From positions 1 through 64,000 of the forward strand of contig NZ_QVMP01000014.1 in NCBI RefSeq assembly GCF_010501095.1: a stretch of 64,000 nt of DNA. The letters run 5' to 3'. Each line of letters starts with the position of its first letter. Position 1 is the stretch's first letter. The notes beneath the pieces were generated by a model. The model was not told where the DNA came from. It did not search any database and saw nothing but the letters and a program-made list of their open reading frames with translations. The stretch comes from Dysgonomonas sp. 520 (GTDB taxonomy: Bacteria > Bacteroidota > Bacteroidia > Bacteroidales > Dysgonomonadaceae). This document shows positions 18,518-28,558 of this stretch, in pieces. Both the position numbers and the translations under genes were made by a program.

Positions 18518-20732
18518 CTTGCATTATATTTTCGTGAGTTATGTAATATTTATCGTATTCCTTGCCGTTTAATTTGACCGACTGAATATAAATATTCTTA
18601 TCATTCAGGTCGTTTGCAATCATTTTAAAAGTTTTTTCTCCGACCCGGATTTCGGCCGAATTTACCATCGGTTTTCCAAATATATACATTCCGTCGGCAG
18701 GGTTGACCGGATAGAAACCCATCGCACTGAATACATACCAAGCCGACATCTGTCCGCAATCTTCATTGCCACAAAGTCCGTCAGGTTTTGTCGTGTACAA
18801 CTCTTTCATAATTTGGTGAACCTTCTCTTGCGTTTTATACGGCTGGCCTACAAAATTGTAGAGGTAAGCCACATGATGGCTGGGTTCGTTTCCGTGAGCA
18901 TATTGCCCGATGAGGCCTGTAATGTCGATAGGTACATCAGCACCCGAAACATTGGAGTGAATTGAGAACAACGTATCCAAAGCGTTTGCAAATTTTTCCT
19001 TAGAACCGAAAAGGCTTATCAATCCCGGAATATCATGCGGAGCAAAGAAAGAATATTGCCATGAATTGCCTTCTACCCAGTCGCACTCTCCGTAAGACGA
19101 ATAGAAAGGATCGAAAGGTCTTCTGAACTGACCCGTAGAAGAAAAGCCGTTCATTAATTGATATTCTTTGTCAAAATAGTTTTTATACGATTGCGAACGT
19201 TTCATAAAATAGTCATAATCTTCCGTCTTTCCCAAATCCTTTGCCATGCGTGCAATGCACCAATCATCGAAACAATATTCCAATGCCGTGGAAACAGATT
19301 TGTTGTATTTATCGTAAGGAATATATCCGTATTGTTTGAGTTCTTTTACTCCGAAATTATCTTGCATTGCGGAGGTTTTCATTGCCTCGTAAACTTTTTC
19401 TACATCATAATCACGGATTCCTTTAAAATAGGCATCAACAATGACGGGGATCGCATGATAGCCAATCATACAATTGGTTTCGCTCGACCATAGAGGCCAA
19501 ACCGGCAATAGTCCATATTGTTCATATTGCGCCATCATAGACTTGATAATGTCATTCACCCTGTTCGGCTCAATGATAGTCAACAGAGGATTAGCCGCCC
19601 TGAAAGTATCCCAAAGGGACATAACTGTATAATTTTCAAATCCTTCAGCCCTATGCACTTCACCATCAAAGCCGATGTATTCTTTATTCACATCATTGAA
19701 CAAATATGGAGCCAACAAGGAATGATAAAGAGCCGTATAGAAAATAACTTTTTCATTTTCCTCTGCCTCTATTTTTATTTTAGACAATTGTTTTTCCCAT
19801 TCGTCCTGAACATTCGTCAGAGTTTCTTCAAAATTCCATTCTGAAATTTCCGTATCCAAGTTTTGTATGGCATTTTCTGCACTGACAGCAGATATTCCAA
19901 CCTTCACCAGAATTTTTTCACCTTCTTCTGTCTTATAATTTACAACAGCTTTAATATTTCTTCCGCTTGCTGTTTTTTTGTCTAACGACTTATCATCAGA
20001 ATATACTTGAAATGAATGGAAAGGCTTGGAAAAACGAATGGCAAAATACAATTGCTGATTGCTCCAATACAGTTCATTTGGTTCTCCCCAGCCTTTCGTC
20101 TGCCTCATGCCTGTTACAGTCTGATTGTCAACTACATCAACAGAGAGGAACTTTATGGAATCGGTAGAATAATGATGTGCGAGATCTAAAATAATGTGAG
20201 ACTCATCACTTTCAGGAAAAGTATATTGATGAAAACCACAACGAGGACTGACAGTCAGTTCTGCCATAATGTTATAGTCCTGCAATTTCACCTTGTAATA
20301 TCCGGGTGATGCCCATTCCTCATCGTGCGAAAAGCGGGAACGATAACCACTATCAGGGTTTTCTTTTGTTCCGGAATTTAGTTTCACTTCGCCTGTTGTC
20401 GGCATAATCATCACATCCATCAAGTCGGAGCGACCTGTCCCTGAAAGGTGAGTGTGAGAGAATCCGATTATGGAACTGTCGGTATGATGATATCCCGAAC
20501 ACCAATCCCAACCCTCCAATCCCGTATCGGGACTGAGTTGTACCATTCCGAAAGGTGCTATCGCTCCGGGAAATGTGTGTCCGTGTGCTGCTGTCCCGAT
20601 GAATGGGTCTACATATTCGATTAATTTTTTCTCACCATCCTTTTTTTCGGATGAACATCCCGATAGCATTAGAGAAACAACTGATAATAAGAAAATATAT
20701 TTTTTCATTTTGCTATTTTTCATTTGAGTCAT
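18477..20732 (-). CDS. GH92 family alpha-mannosidase, lipoprotein
   Basis: A 751-residue protein with lipobox LSGC. Family GH92 hallmarks are clear: YVDPFIGTAAHGHTFPGA, QLSPDTGLEGWDWCSGYHH, GFSHTHLSGTG, SLWDTFRAANPL, EGNSWQYSFFAPHD, and near the end GNEDCGQMSAWYVFSAMGFY followed by NPADGMYIFGKP. GH92 enzymes are calcium-dependent exo-alpha-mannosidases (1,2, 1,3, 1,4 or 1,6) and invert configuration; the linkage cannot be read here. Three in-frame Met (20732, 20723, 20708) are possible; the last gives the tidiest signal peptide. The start lies 2 nt after the stop of the preceding gene. It probably acts on mannosidic side chains at the outer membrane. Confidence 0.93.
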   Translation of the reverse strand: MTQMKNSKMKKYIFLLSVVSLMLSGCSSEKKDGEKKLIEYVDPFIGTAAHGHTFPGAIAPFGMVQLSPDTGLEGWDWCSGYHHTDSSIIGFSHTHLSGTGRSDLMDVMIMPTTGEVKLNSGTKENPDSGYRSRFSHDEEWASPGYYKVKLQDYNIMAELTVSPRCGFHQYTFPESDESHIILDLAHHYSTDSIKFLSVDVVDNQTVTGMRQTKGWGEPNELYWSNQQLYFAIRFSKPFHSFQVYSDDKSLDKKTASGRNIKAVVNYKTEEGEKILVKVGISAVSAENAIQNLDTEISEWNFEETLTNVQDEWEKQLSKIKIEAEENEKVIFYTALYHSLLAPYLFNDVNKEYIGFDGEVHRAEGFENYTVMSLWDTFRAANPLLTIIEPNRVNDIIKSMMAQYEQYGLLPVWPLWSSETNCMIGYHAIPVIVDAYFKGIRDYDVEKVYEAMKTSAMQDNFGVKELKQYGYIPYDKYNKSVSTALEYCFDDWCIARMAKDLGKTEDYDYFMKRSQSYKNYFDKEYQLMNGFSSTGQFRRPFDPFYSSYGECDWVEGNSWQYSFFAPHDIPGLISLFGSKEKFANALDTLFSIHSNVSGADVPIDITGLIGQYAHGNEPSHHVAYLYNFVGQPYKTQEKVHQIMKELYTTKPDGLCGNEDCGQMSAWYVFSAMGFYPVNPADGMYIFGKPMVNSAEIRVGEKTFKMIANDLNDKNIYIQSVKLNGKEYDKYYITHENIMQGDTLEFYMGNTKK

Positions 20733-20734
20733 TG

Positions 20735-23700
20735 TTATTCTTCAAATCCGAATGCCACTTCATTTGCCCAATGTTCTTTCCAATCGGGATGAAAGGCCCG
20801 TGAATTCTTTTTAGATACACTACGTTCTTTTGCCAATTCCATACATGCGGCAGGCGCTCCATCGTCATTCACTCTGAATGAAAACTTGATATTTTCACCT
20901 TTATCCAGAGCTTCCTTTACATGTGGAATTTCGCTCCATGATATGGCACATTCTGTATATAGTGTGTTTCCATCGCGAACGGTTATTAGTTTTCCATCCT
21001 TAACGGCTCCATCGTATGAAGATTTTCCCTGACGTGGATAGAAATGTTTGCGAGGCATTCCGGGTACAAGCATGCGCCAGATTTCAAATCCACCGCCATA
21101 TTCGGGTGCAACAGGGTTGAGAGCATACTCGTAATCGGTACACTTATACCCGATATACTTCGGCATTGTGCCTTTACTTGTAGCTTCCATTCCATCTTCA
21201 CCAATTGGTAATACATTGAAAGCTATAAGGATATTGTCAAACAATTGTCCGGAAGTTCCGTCCGGCAAGATCGGCCTTTTACGGTACGTGAATTTCCGTA
21301 CACCTTCGGGCCATTTTAATGGAATCAAATCATCTTGACTAACGATATTACAAGAAACATTGGCAGGCAGTTTTTCGGGGATGTCGATCATATAATATCC
21401 TGAATTTCCATATTTTCCCTTCCAATTGCCCATCGTATCGAAATCCCTGCTCACAACATTTGCTGTTGTTTTGTTATTAGCCGAAAGATTTGATTCGTCA
21501 AAAAATACGCCTGCTAGTTTTGCCGTATACCACCATCCGTATGCAGAACAGCGAATCCGTACTTTTCCCGACAAATTGAGAGTCAGGTATACTCCATTCC
21601 ACAACTTGTCTATTCTTTCGCTCAACAACTCTTTATCCGTTTCCCTGTCATAAACCGTGACGGCGACCCCATGTTGAGCAACATTTGGAAAATAGAGAGA
21701 GGCCTGTGTCATTTTATCTTTTGGCAAGTCGATGTCTATTCCTATGGATTGTGTGTTGGTGGTATTCTCCATATAATTCATAATCCGCCCATCTTCTGTC
21801 GGATGCCATAATGCCCCCTGATTGGCTTTGTCGGCTTGCCGTGAAACAATGACCGATTGCATAGCATTAATCGTCTGCATATAGGAAGTATCGGGATAGA
21901 AGAACTGATCGTCGTCCCTGTCTTTGAAACGTAAACTACCTTTATTGGGCGTCTTATCCGCTACTTTTGCCGCAAAATAGAAATACTGATCGTCATAACC
22001 CAGGTAGGCATGTGCCAAACCTTCGGCATTGCTATCGAATTTTTCGAACGGATACCAAGCTGCTTCGGTCAGCGAAATGCTTGCCTTTGCAGAACCTCTT
22101 ACAACCTGAGGTATAGCACCTTTCCAATCGTCGAGATTACCATCTATATTGATTGTTCTTTTTGCAATCACGTTCACATGCATATCTTCCCAATGGGTTG
22201 CCTTTCCATCTTTTCCTGCATCGAATACAACATCAAGAGGATACGTGTTATCTGCATTAGCCTCACCGTTAACAACTTTCACCTTTATGGTTTTTGTCTC
22301 ATTCCCTTTCAAAGATATATTTTGAGGCGCTTCTATCTGCAGATTTCCGACAGTTACTTTTAAAGAACCTTTCACCTCCCTGTTCAGGATATTTGTGATA
22401 TCCAATTCCATTTCAGGATTATCAGTAATAGCTTTAGTGAAATCTTTTGCTACAATATCAACAGGCTGGTAGCCTTCAACTTTCGATTTCCTTAAAGTTG
22501 CAATTAATTGCTTGAAAGAGCCTTTCTTTCCGTTTGTACGTAAGAAATATCCCTGATAATTGAGCGGAATTTCATACCTGTTATTCCGAGGGGCAATTAT
22601 ATTCCCGTAGAAATCATATAACAGGAAAGACGGTTGTGCATCTACAATCATTTTCCCGTCGGTAATTGGCTGACCCGAAGAAAGCGATACTACATTGCGG
22701 AAAAGGATGTTGTCTTTTCCGAATGCTTCGCCCAAATCGCCGGCAATGACAACCGTTCCGTCATCTTCATTGTCGTTGTATCCATCAAAAACCATCACCC
22801 AAGGCAATCCGTTCTGAAACAGCAATTCCTTAAATTCACGCTCGCCTATTAAACTTTGGGTTGCAGCCATTGCCGCCGTAGATGACCAGGTGGAATAGAC
22901 AGGACAGACTTTTTGTATACCGTTTGGCGTATTTATCTCATAGTTTTTAGGAACATCTCCTTTCCCCGAATACATATATCCGCCGTAGATTCCCATCGAG
23001 CGGTCATATCCTGCCGAACGGTTTGCTGCAACTACCAGCCCTATTCTGTCGTCGGTATTTCCTACCCAACTTTCGGTGTCCCAGATCAATACTCGCCCTT
23101 TATAGTCTTTGCGGTTGTTCCATTCAGGATATAATACGGGAGATTCCATCCCCTGATAGTGAATGGACAGAAAATCGAAAATAGGTAGCATATCCATTGT
23201 TCCATCACCAAAAAATTTATCCAAGGCATTAGAGTTCGAGTCGCCTCCGCCAACAAGAACATCCGCCCCATCCTTGCGAGCTTCCAAAACAGCCTCCGCC
23301 ATTTTTGTATATATTTCCCTGTAACGCACCATATCGGCTTGCCATCCTGCAATGGATATTCCCTCCCAAGGTTCGTTCCATAAAGAAATGCCAGTAACAG
23401 GCCCTTTAGGCCATCCGTATTTAAGGCAGATTTCTTTTACAAATTGTTTGAAGTCTTCATCCATTTCGGGAAGCCAGACATAGTCTTGCTTTGTACGAAG
23501 AAATATTCCGTTATCATCCAAATGCGAACGTGGTGTGCCCAATGGCATCAATGAACCACCTTCGCCAATCATGATTAATACGGTGATATTATTGTCCATG
23601 TATTTTTTCATTTCATCGTCAAAATTTTGCATCATCCGACGATACCCCGGACTTGTTGTCGGCAAATATCCTAATCCGTGACGGATAGCCTGAACACCTA

Positions 23701-24265
23701 CACGGCTCAGAAAATCGACCCCCAAATCATCCAGCGATTGTTTCGGATATTGCATTTTCACCGGATTGGGTTGCATGCTATATACAAAACTTGTAGCCAG
23801 ACGCCTGCCATTTTTGCCCAAATCGAAAACAACAGCATATCCCCCATATTTTTCTATGTCGTCTACATCTATTGTTACGTTAGTATAGCCTTTTGGCGAA
23901 ATGGATACAGGACGGATTATTTCTTTTTCATAATCCATCTTCACCACTTGCGGCAACCATACATTGTTAGGAATGCCCTTTGTTCCATACTGAATTATGT
24001 AGATCTTCGCATCGGTGTCAATCTGAAAATCGGTATTGTTTTTCAACTGAAATTGAAATTCTATTTTGTCACCTTTCCAGAAAATGTTGGCAGGCGCCGA
24101 AGAGTAGAAAGGCACTACGTCGTAATTATAGAAACGCAAGCCTTCCTTTACCTTGAATATGGTTTCGTAATCAACCCATTCGTGAGGTTTTTTCATTTGT
24201 GCCCTCAATATAAAAATGGGGGACAAAATCATAACAAGCAATATTATTAATTTTCTTTTCTGCAT
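20735..24265 (-). CDS. Large clan GH-A glycosidase with split CBM9-like domain
   Basis: A 1176-residue secreted protein with a signal peptide ending LRAQ. Residues about 25-180 are a beta-sandwich. Residues 180-480 look like a (beta/alpha)8 barrel: GISLWNEPWEG carries the likely acid/base Glu298 and LIWDTESWVGN the likely nucleophile Glu398, 100 residues apart as expected for retaining clan GH-A enzymes (GH39/GH5-like; no family certain). Beta-rich domains follow. At about 700 a CBM9-like module begins (INIDGNLDDWKGA, YLGYDDQYFYFAAKVADK). Its typical end (ECAISWSEIPHV, SFRVNDDG, HPDWKEHWANEVAFG) comes only at the C-terminus, so about 200 residues are inserted in it. It is the second gene of the minus-strand operon, 7 nt after the previous stop. 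Confidence 0.75.
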   Translation of the reverse strand: MQKRKLIILLVMILSPIFILRAQMKKPHEWVDYETIFKVKEGLRFYNYDVVPFYSSAPANIFWKGDKIEFQFQLKNNTDFQIDTDAKIYIIQYGTKGIPNNVWLPQVVKMDYEKEIIRPVSISPKGYTNVTIDVDDIEKYGGYAVVFDLGKNGRRLATSFVYSMQPNPVKMQYPKQSLDDLGVDFLSRVGVQAIRHGLGYLPTTSPGYRRMMQNFDDEMKKYMDNNITVLIMIGEGGSLMPLGTPRSHLDDNGIFLRTKQDYVWLPEMDEDFKQFVKEICLKYGWPKGPVTGISLWNEPWEGISIAGWQADMVRYREIYTKMAEAVLEARKDGADVLVGGGDSNSNALDKFFGDGTMDMLPIFDFLSIHYQGMESPVLYPEWNNRKDYKGRVLIWDTESWVGNTDDRIGLVVAANRSAGYDRSMGIYGGYMYSGKGDVPKNYEINTPNGIQKVCPVYSTWSSTAAMAATQSLIGEREFKELLFQNGLPWVMVFDGYNDNEDDGTVVIAGDLGEAFGKDNILFRNVVSLSSGQPITDGKMIVDAQPSFLLYDFYGNIIAPRNNRYEIPLNYQGYFLRTNGKKGSFKQLIATLRKSKVEGYQPVDIVAKDFTKAITDNPEMELDITNILNREVKGSLKVTVGNLQIEAPQNISLKGNETKTIKVKVVNGEANADNTYPLDVVFDAGKDGKATHWEDMHVNVIAKRTINIDGNLDDWKGAIPQVVRGSAKASISLTEAAWYPFEKFDSNAEGLAHAYLGYDDQYFYFAAKVADKTPNKGSLRFKDRDDDQFFYPDTSYMQTINAMQSVIVSRQADKANQGALWHPTEDGRIMNYMENTTNTQSIGIDIDLPKDKMTQASLYFPNVAQHGVAVTVYDRETDKELLSERIDKLWNGVYLTLNLSGKVRIRCSAYGWWYTAKLAGVFFDESNLSANNKTTANVVSRDFDTMGNWKGKYGNSGYYMIDIPEKLPANVSCNIVSQDDLIPLKWPEGVRKFTYRKRPILPDGTSGQLFDNILIAFNVLPIGEDGMEATSKGTMPKYIGYKCTDYEYALNPVAPEYGGGFEIWRMLVPGMPRKHFYPRQGKSSYDGAVKDGKLITVRDGNTLYTECAISWSEIPHVKEALDKGENIKFSFRVNDDGAPAACMELAKERSVSKKNSRAFHPDWKEHWANEVAFGFEE

Positions 24266-24272
24266 AATTCAC

Positions 24273-26174
24273 CTAGTATTTTGATATTTGAGGACTATTG
24301 ATGTCTGATCCTGTCAAATCTGTACATTCTATTTCATAATCATTTTTCACTCTCAGCTCGTTTGCCGGTTTTGCCAATGCCTTAACTTTCAGATTATCAT
24401 TAAACAATGTCAGGTAATCATCATCAACTTTTATTTTCACATCAGGATGTTTATGGTTTTCGTTGCCCGAACTCATAGATAAATGGATTCCTACAACAGC
24501 ATCGCCCATCTGATTCAATCGGAATGTTTTCTTCTTTCCTGAATAAAGGACATAATCGGCCCATATTTTGCCATTAGCATTTCCGGTTTCCCAATGCCCA
24601 TCTTTATTGTCCCATTTGGCAAAAGGAATTTTTATCGTACTCTTTATATTTCGGGAAACAAAATTTACATCCTCCCTATTCAATTCGGGAAGAGTGAATC
24701 TTGTGTTCTCTAAATCGCCTCCCACTTCAATTCTTAAACGAATATCTGTTGCTTCAATGGTGGCATCTTTTATGCGGTCGAGTCCGGGGTGCGTATCTCC
24801 ACCGTCATCTGCTATACTCATAATAGCCAATACGGTGGTGCTGTCTTGTGCGCACACGATATTTGCCGCCGAAAAATCGTAGCCGTCATGCAAAAACCTG
24901 ACTTGCATATAGCTTGGTTTTACAGGCGTGCCCCAATGCGCAATCAGAGGGCGGGTCTGATTCCACATATATCCCTGATTGACCGACGCAAGCGCAAATT
25001 CGGTGCCGGCATACAGTTTGCCCACAATATCTTTCGAATGAATGAAATCGCTTTTCTTTACTCCGTTTCGTTGACAAACTCTCTCTATTTTAATTTCAGG
25101 ATTTGCTACCACAAATGTATCAATTTCCAGCCGAGGTAGAACAGATTGTGTAAATTTAGGAAGTATGTCTTCGGGAATTTTGTGTGGAGCTATCACATTC
25201 GGAATACGTGGATAGTCTCCCGGCAAGTTGATGGTTCCGTTAGACGCATTATACAGCAAACGATAGAACTTTGGTTGGGAAAGGCTGCTATACGACCGCA
25301 GATTGGGTCCGCACCATTGTCCTGATGGTTGATGAAAATGGTTGGCTATCACATTCCAGCTCATAGCATACAGGTCGTCGATAATCTTTCTGTCTTCGGG
25401 GTTGATGATGGTCTGCTGCATACGTAGTAATTCATCCATCGCAACCGGAGTATATGTAGGGCTGTTATATTCCGTAAAGCCTTTGTTCCGTATTGTATAT
25501 TCATAGAAGTTGAGTAACCTTTCCCGTGCATAACTTGTCATTTCGGGCATATCGCAAATATCACCTACAATGTAGCACGCATATGTGCCCATTATGCTGA
25601 TATTCGTATAATCGGGTTGTACGTTCCTTTTTTTTATTGCTTTAGCTGCTAAAACCAATGCTTTCTTTATATCATTTACGAGTTTTTCTCCTGCATAATC
25701 GGAATGATTGATGATAACATCAATCAGGGGTACAGCGATGAAATCTGCCCAGTTATAATCTATTGCCGCCTTTCGTCCTCTCAACGGATCTTCGGGATAA
25801 TAAGGCCAGATGCCACAATATGGAAGAGACTCGTCCGTTTCTTGCATCGGCAATATTTTTTTCACAATATTAATACCCCGTTCCATATATGCTTTATCTT
25901 CCGTTTTCAGTAATGCTACTGCATATTCCAGCGATTCACGGGTTTGGTGAACAACAACGCCGCTATCAAGATCGCTATGATAATGCCTGCTTTGTGTTAC
26001 GCAAAAAAGCATATTCATAGACGGGTCGTATTCTTTGTTTTTCTTCTCTAAATCCGTTTTTAAATAATCAATTTCTTCTTTACTCAGCTTCACCGGAGTA
26101 AAGTGTGTATTAGAGCCTATCAATACATTAATTGTCAATAAAAGAAGGACTGTGATCGTTAGCTTTTTTCTCAT
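24273..26174 (-). CDS. Alpha/alpha-toroid-like secreted protein, probable glycan-active enzyme
   Basis: About 633 residues when started at MRKKLTITVL. An upstream in-frame Met at 26234 adds 20 residues with several Cys and hides the signal peptide. The N-terminal two thirds is helical with paired segments (AVALLKTEDKAYMERGINIV, WADFIAVPLIDVII, FTEYNSPTYTPVAMDELL, QPSGQWCGPNLRSYSSL) as in (alpha/alpha)n toroids of polysaccharide lyases and heparinase-type or glucuronidase-type enzymes. The C-terminal third is beta-rich. I do not recognise the family, and no catalytic residue can be named. It is the first gene of the operon leading to the GH-A, GH92 and DUF4380-like genes. Its upstream region holds the 26337-26670 repeat. 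Confidence 0.6.
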   Translation of the reverse strand: MRKKLTITVLLLLTINVLIGSNTHFTPVKLSKEEIDYLKTDLEKKNKEYDPSMNMLFCVTQSRHYHSDLDSGVVVHQTRESLEYAVALLKTEDKAYMERGINIVKKILPMQETDESLPYCGIWPYYPEDPLRGRKAAIDYNWADFIAVPLIDVIINHSDYAGEKLVNDIKKALVLAAKAIKKRNVQPDYTNISIMGTYACYIVGDICDMPEMTSYARERLLNFYEYTIRNKGFTEYNSPTYTPVAMDELLRMQQTIINPEDRKIIDDLYAMSWNVIANHFHQPSGQWCGPNLRSYSSLSQPKFYRLLYNASNGTINLPGDYPRIPNVIAPHKIPEDILPKFTQSVLPRLEIDTFVVANPEIKIERVCQRNGVKKSDFIHSKDIVGKLYAGTEFALASVNQGYMWNQTRPLIAHWGTPVKPSYMQVRFLHDGYDFSAANIVCAQDSTTVLAIMSIADDGGDTHPGLDRIKDATIEATDIRLRIEVGGDLENTRFTLPELNREDVNFVSRNIKSTIKIPFAKWDNKDGHWETGNANGKIWADYVLYSGKKKTFRLNQMGDAVVGIHLSMSSGNENHKHPDVKIKVDDDYLTLFNDNLKVKALAKPANELRVKNDYEIECTDLTGSDINSPQISKY

Positions 26175-26336
26175 AACGTATGCAAATTTTCTATTAGAAC
26201 TGAGACAAAGACACCCCCGGCTACACTTTTTCACGAGAGTAGCTGTATCATCGGTTACAATGTCAATTATCCGATTATCAGTATGTTTTATTTAAATTTT
26301 CTTTCCTGTATTTAATATGAATCAGTATTTCAAAAA

Positions 26337-26670
26337 CGTTCTTTTATTTTCTACAGTCTTCCTGCGCGGAATTAAAAATTCCTTGCATTCCTTTTGTCCC
26401 ATGTCACAAAAGGAATCAAAAAGACATTTTGTGACTAAGGCTCCTTGCCGACCCACAAATAGCTGATAAGCTGAACAAAAAATAACTCGCACCAAAAGAC
26501 AGTTAAAGCCTGAAAGGTTTGGTTATGCTCAAACAGCTTTTTGTTCTTCACGCTTATTGCGCTGTGTGGGTGCCCCGTCAATCAGCCTAATGTCACGCCT
26601 GACGGACGTAAGCCGAATGGTATCTGCTTCGAAGAAGGTGCGACAGGATTTGGTAGAAAATAAAAGAACG
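26337..26670. repeat. MITE-like element with 18-bp terminal inverted repeats
   Basis: The end sequences cgttcttttattttctac (26337-26354) and its exact reverse complement (26653-26670) enclose about 300 bp without a credible gene. Inside are further imperfect palindromes: a gtcacaaaa/ttttgtgac hairpin near 26402-26434, and arms beginning acccacaaatagc and ending gctgtgtgggt. No target-site duplication and no transposase are visible. It sits between the GH105 gene and the rest of the glycosidase operon, together with about 190 bp of flanking sequence that shows nothing else. Confidence 0.65.
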
Positions 26671-26702
26671 CTTTTAGGATGCATATATCAACTAATTAAT
26701 AT

Positions 26703-28493
26703 TTATTTTTCTGTTTTCCATATCATACGCTGCACTTCTATTCCCGCAAAAATTACGGCAAACGAACCATGAGTGTCGTCATCATAGAAAGGACGGTTTA
26801 TGTAATAATTCACATCTTCCGAACACATAGTCCCTACACATATTTTATGCACCGTGCCATCTTCTTCTATCTCTGAAGCAATGGCTTCCCAACCTTTCAT
26901 TACTGCAGGTTTGTATTTTTTCTCATTTAGCCAGCCATGTGTAATTCCCCGTGCGATGCACATAGTGAAAATTGCTGTTCCTGAAACTTCTTCCGGAGAT
27001 TCGGAACGGTCTATCACATTGAACCAAAATCCGCTTTTGTCCTGATACTTGATCAGTTCGTCCACATGCACCCTATACTGTTTAAGGATGGCATTGTATT
27101 TCGGATGATTTTTAGGCAAATACATCAATACTTCCGACATTGCCCAAATAGCCCAGCCGTTGGCTCGTGACCAGTGTGGCAATTTTGCTTCGGGGCGGGT
27201 CGAAAAATTAGCGTGCATATACAAGCGGGCGTCTTTGTCCCACACATGCTTGTTGAAATCTAAAGTCTGTGAGGCAGCATCGTCAAAATATGCTTTTCGC
27301 AGTTCGGGCGTATCGGCATACAATCCGGCTTGCATCAGGAAAGGAATACCCATAAACATATCGTCTACCCATGTAGTATATTTTTCGGGAGTCTCGCGCG
27401 TATAGTTTGTCAAGCCGGGACTTCTCACCTGTCCGTTGCGGGCATAATCCAGCATAATATCTATGTATGCTTTGTAAAGATCCCGATTGGCGAAGTCGGC
27501 TTCTTTTCGCAAACGATATATCAGAGGGATGGATGGCGCCAAAGTGAAATCCAACATTTTGTAGTTGACAATTGCATAGTTGGCCGAACGTACCGCTCTC
27601 AAATCATTTACCTGAAAATCGACGAAAGGTATACCCTCCATCTGATAGTCGCAGAAGTTGTTGGCCCATTGTTCGTACTTTCTATCTTTTGTGACTTCTG
27701 TCATTTGCTGCATAGCCCAAGCCACGCCTCCATTATGATAGTTCCACTGATAGGTTGTGCCCCAAGGTGCGGGGTCAATAACATCTCCTAGAATTTCAAT
27801 TTTAGGTATAGTCCATGTAACCCCTTCATACATGTGACCAAACCTGATTTCTTTTTCGGGTTGATGCACTTGATCAATATCGGGAGAAAATGGCCCTATT
27901 ACCAGCCAATTGGATAAATCTGCAATCTTCTTATCAATATATTGTATATTTTGTAATCCTATGTTGGGGTATTGTATGGGGTATTCCAATACTGCATCTT
28001 TTTCGCTTGGTGGTTGCAACAGCACACTCCACTCTTTGCCCGATGTTTCCGATTTTATCAAAAGTTTATTGTTCCCTTTTTTCAACCGGACAGAGAAAGA
28101 GTATGACATTTCCACGCTTCTTTCTTCTTGTATCAGTTGTATATCCCGCCAGCCTTTTCGTTCATATACCAGATTATCGTTACACCATATTTTGCACGCA
28201 TCATTGTGCTCAACTTCCAAAGTCATAGTAGTATCTATTGCCGATGTCAGTTCAGTGTATGCGTAAGCCACGGCAGGTTTACCCAAGCCATAGGTGCGTC
28301 CGAAATCGACAAATTTCAGGTCGTTGAACTTGTTGTTGCTTGGGTTAAGGATCAGACGATACTTGAATGGTGTTTCCCGTATTAGTTTATCTCCAATCCT
28401 TTTGACTGTTTCTATTGGCGATTCTGCATAGAGCGTATTAGTTGCCTGAACCAATATGAAGAGGAAGAATATGGTATAACTCTTGATTTTCAT
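26703..28493 (-). CDS. GH105/GH88-type unsaturated uronyl hydrolase
   Basis: A 596-residue exported protein. A signal peptide to about residue 24 is followed by an N-terminal beta-sandwich (about 25-215) and then an (alpha/alpha)6 barrel. Family signatures are YTTWVDDMFMGIPFL with the Asp pair 377/378, HWSRANGWAIWAMSEVL, and YYINRPFYDDDTHGS. Enzymes of GH105/GH88 hydrate the 4,5-double bond of unsaturated uronic acids released by polysaccharide lyases. The product and location point to breakdown of a uronic-acid-containing polymer such as pectin or ulvan-like glycan; which one is not readable. The N-terminal domain makes it longer than a minimal GH105 (about 370 residues). It is separated from the next genes by the 26337 repeat. 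Confidence 0.85.
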   Translation of the reverse strand: MKIKSYTIFFLFILVQATNTLYAESPIETVKRIGDKLIRETPFKYRLILNPSNNKFNDLKFVDFGRTYGLGKPAVAYAYTELTSAIDTTMTLEVEHNDACKIWCNDNLVYERKGWRDIQLIQEERSVEMSYSFSVRLKKGNNKLLIKSETSGKEWSVLLQPPSEKDAVLEYPIQYPNIGLQNIQYIDKKIADLSNWLVIGPFSPDIDQVHQPEKEIRFGHMYEGVTWTIPKIEILGDVIDPAPWGTTYQWNYHNGGVAWAMQQMTEVTKDRKYEQWANNFCDYQMEGIPFVDFQVNDLRAVRSANYAIVNYKMLDFTLAPSIPLIYRLRKEADFANRDLYKAYIDIMLDYARNGQVRSPGLTNYTRETPEKYTTWVDDMFMGIPFLMQAGLYADTPELRKAYFDDAASQTLDFNKHVWDKDARLYMHANFSTRPEAKLPHWSRANGWAIWAMSEVLMYLPKNHPKYNAILKQYRVHVDELIKYQDKSGFWFNVIDRSESPEEVSGTAIFTMCIARGITHGWLNEKKYKPAVMKGWEAIASEIEEDGTVHKICVGTMCSEDVNYYINRPFYDDDTHGSFAVIFAGIEVQRMIWKTEK

Positions 28494-28558
28494 TTATGAT
28501 TTAGTGTTAGATATTGCAAATTCTGTACTTATACATTTTATTATGAGCTGAATCCGGG

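Noticed and set aside
23678-24250. Plus-strand open frame of 190 codons opposite the GH-A gene
   Set aside because: Antisense shadow; composition is typical of reversed coding sequence.
26337-26670. Insertion sequence
   Set aside because: There is no transposase reading frame and no visible target duplication; at most a nonautonomous element.
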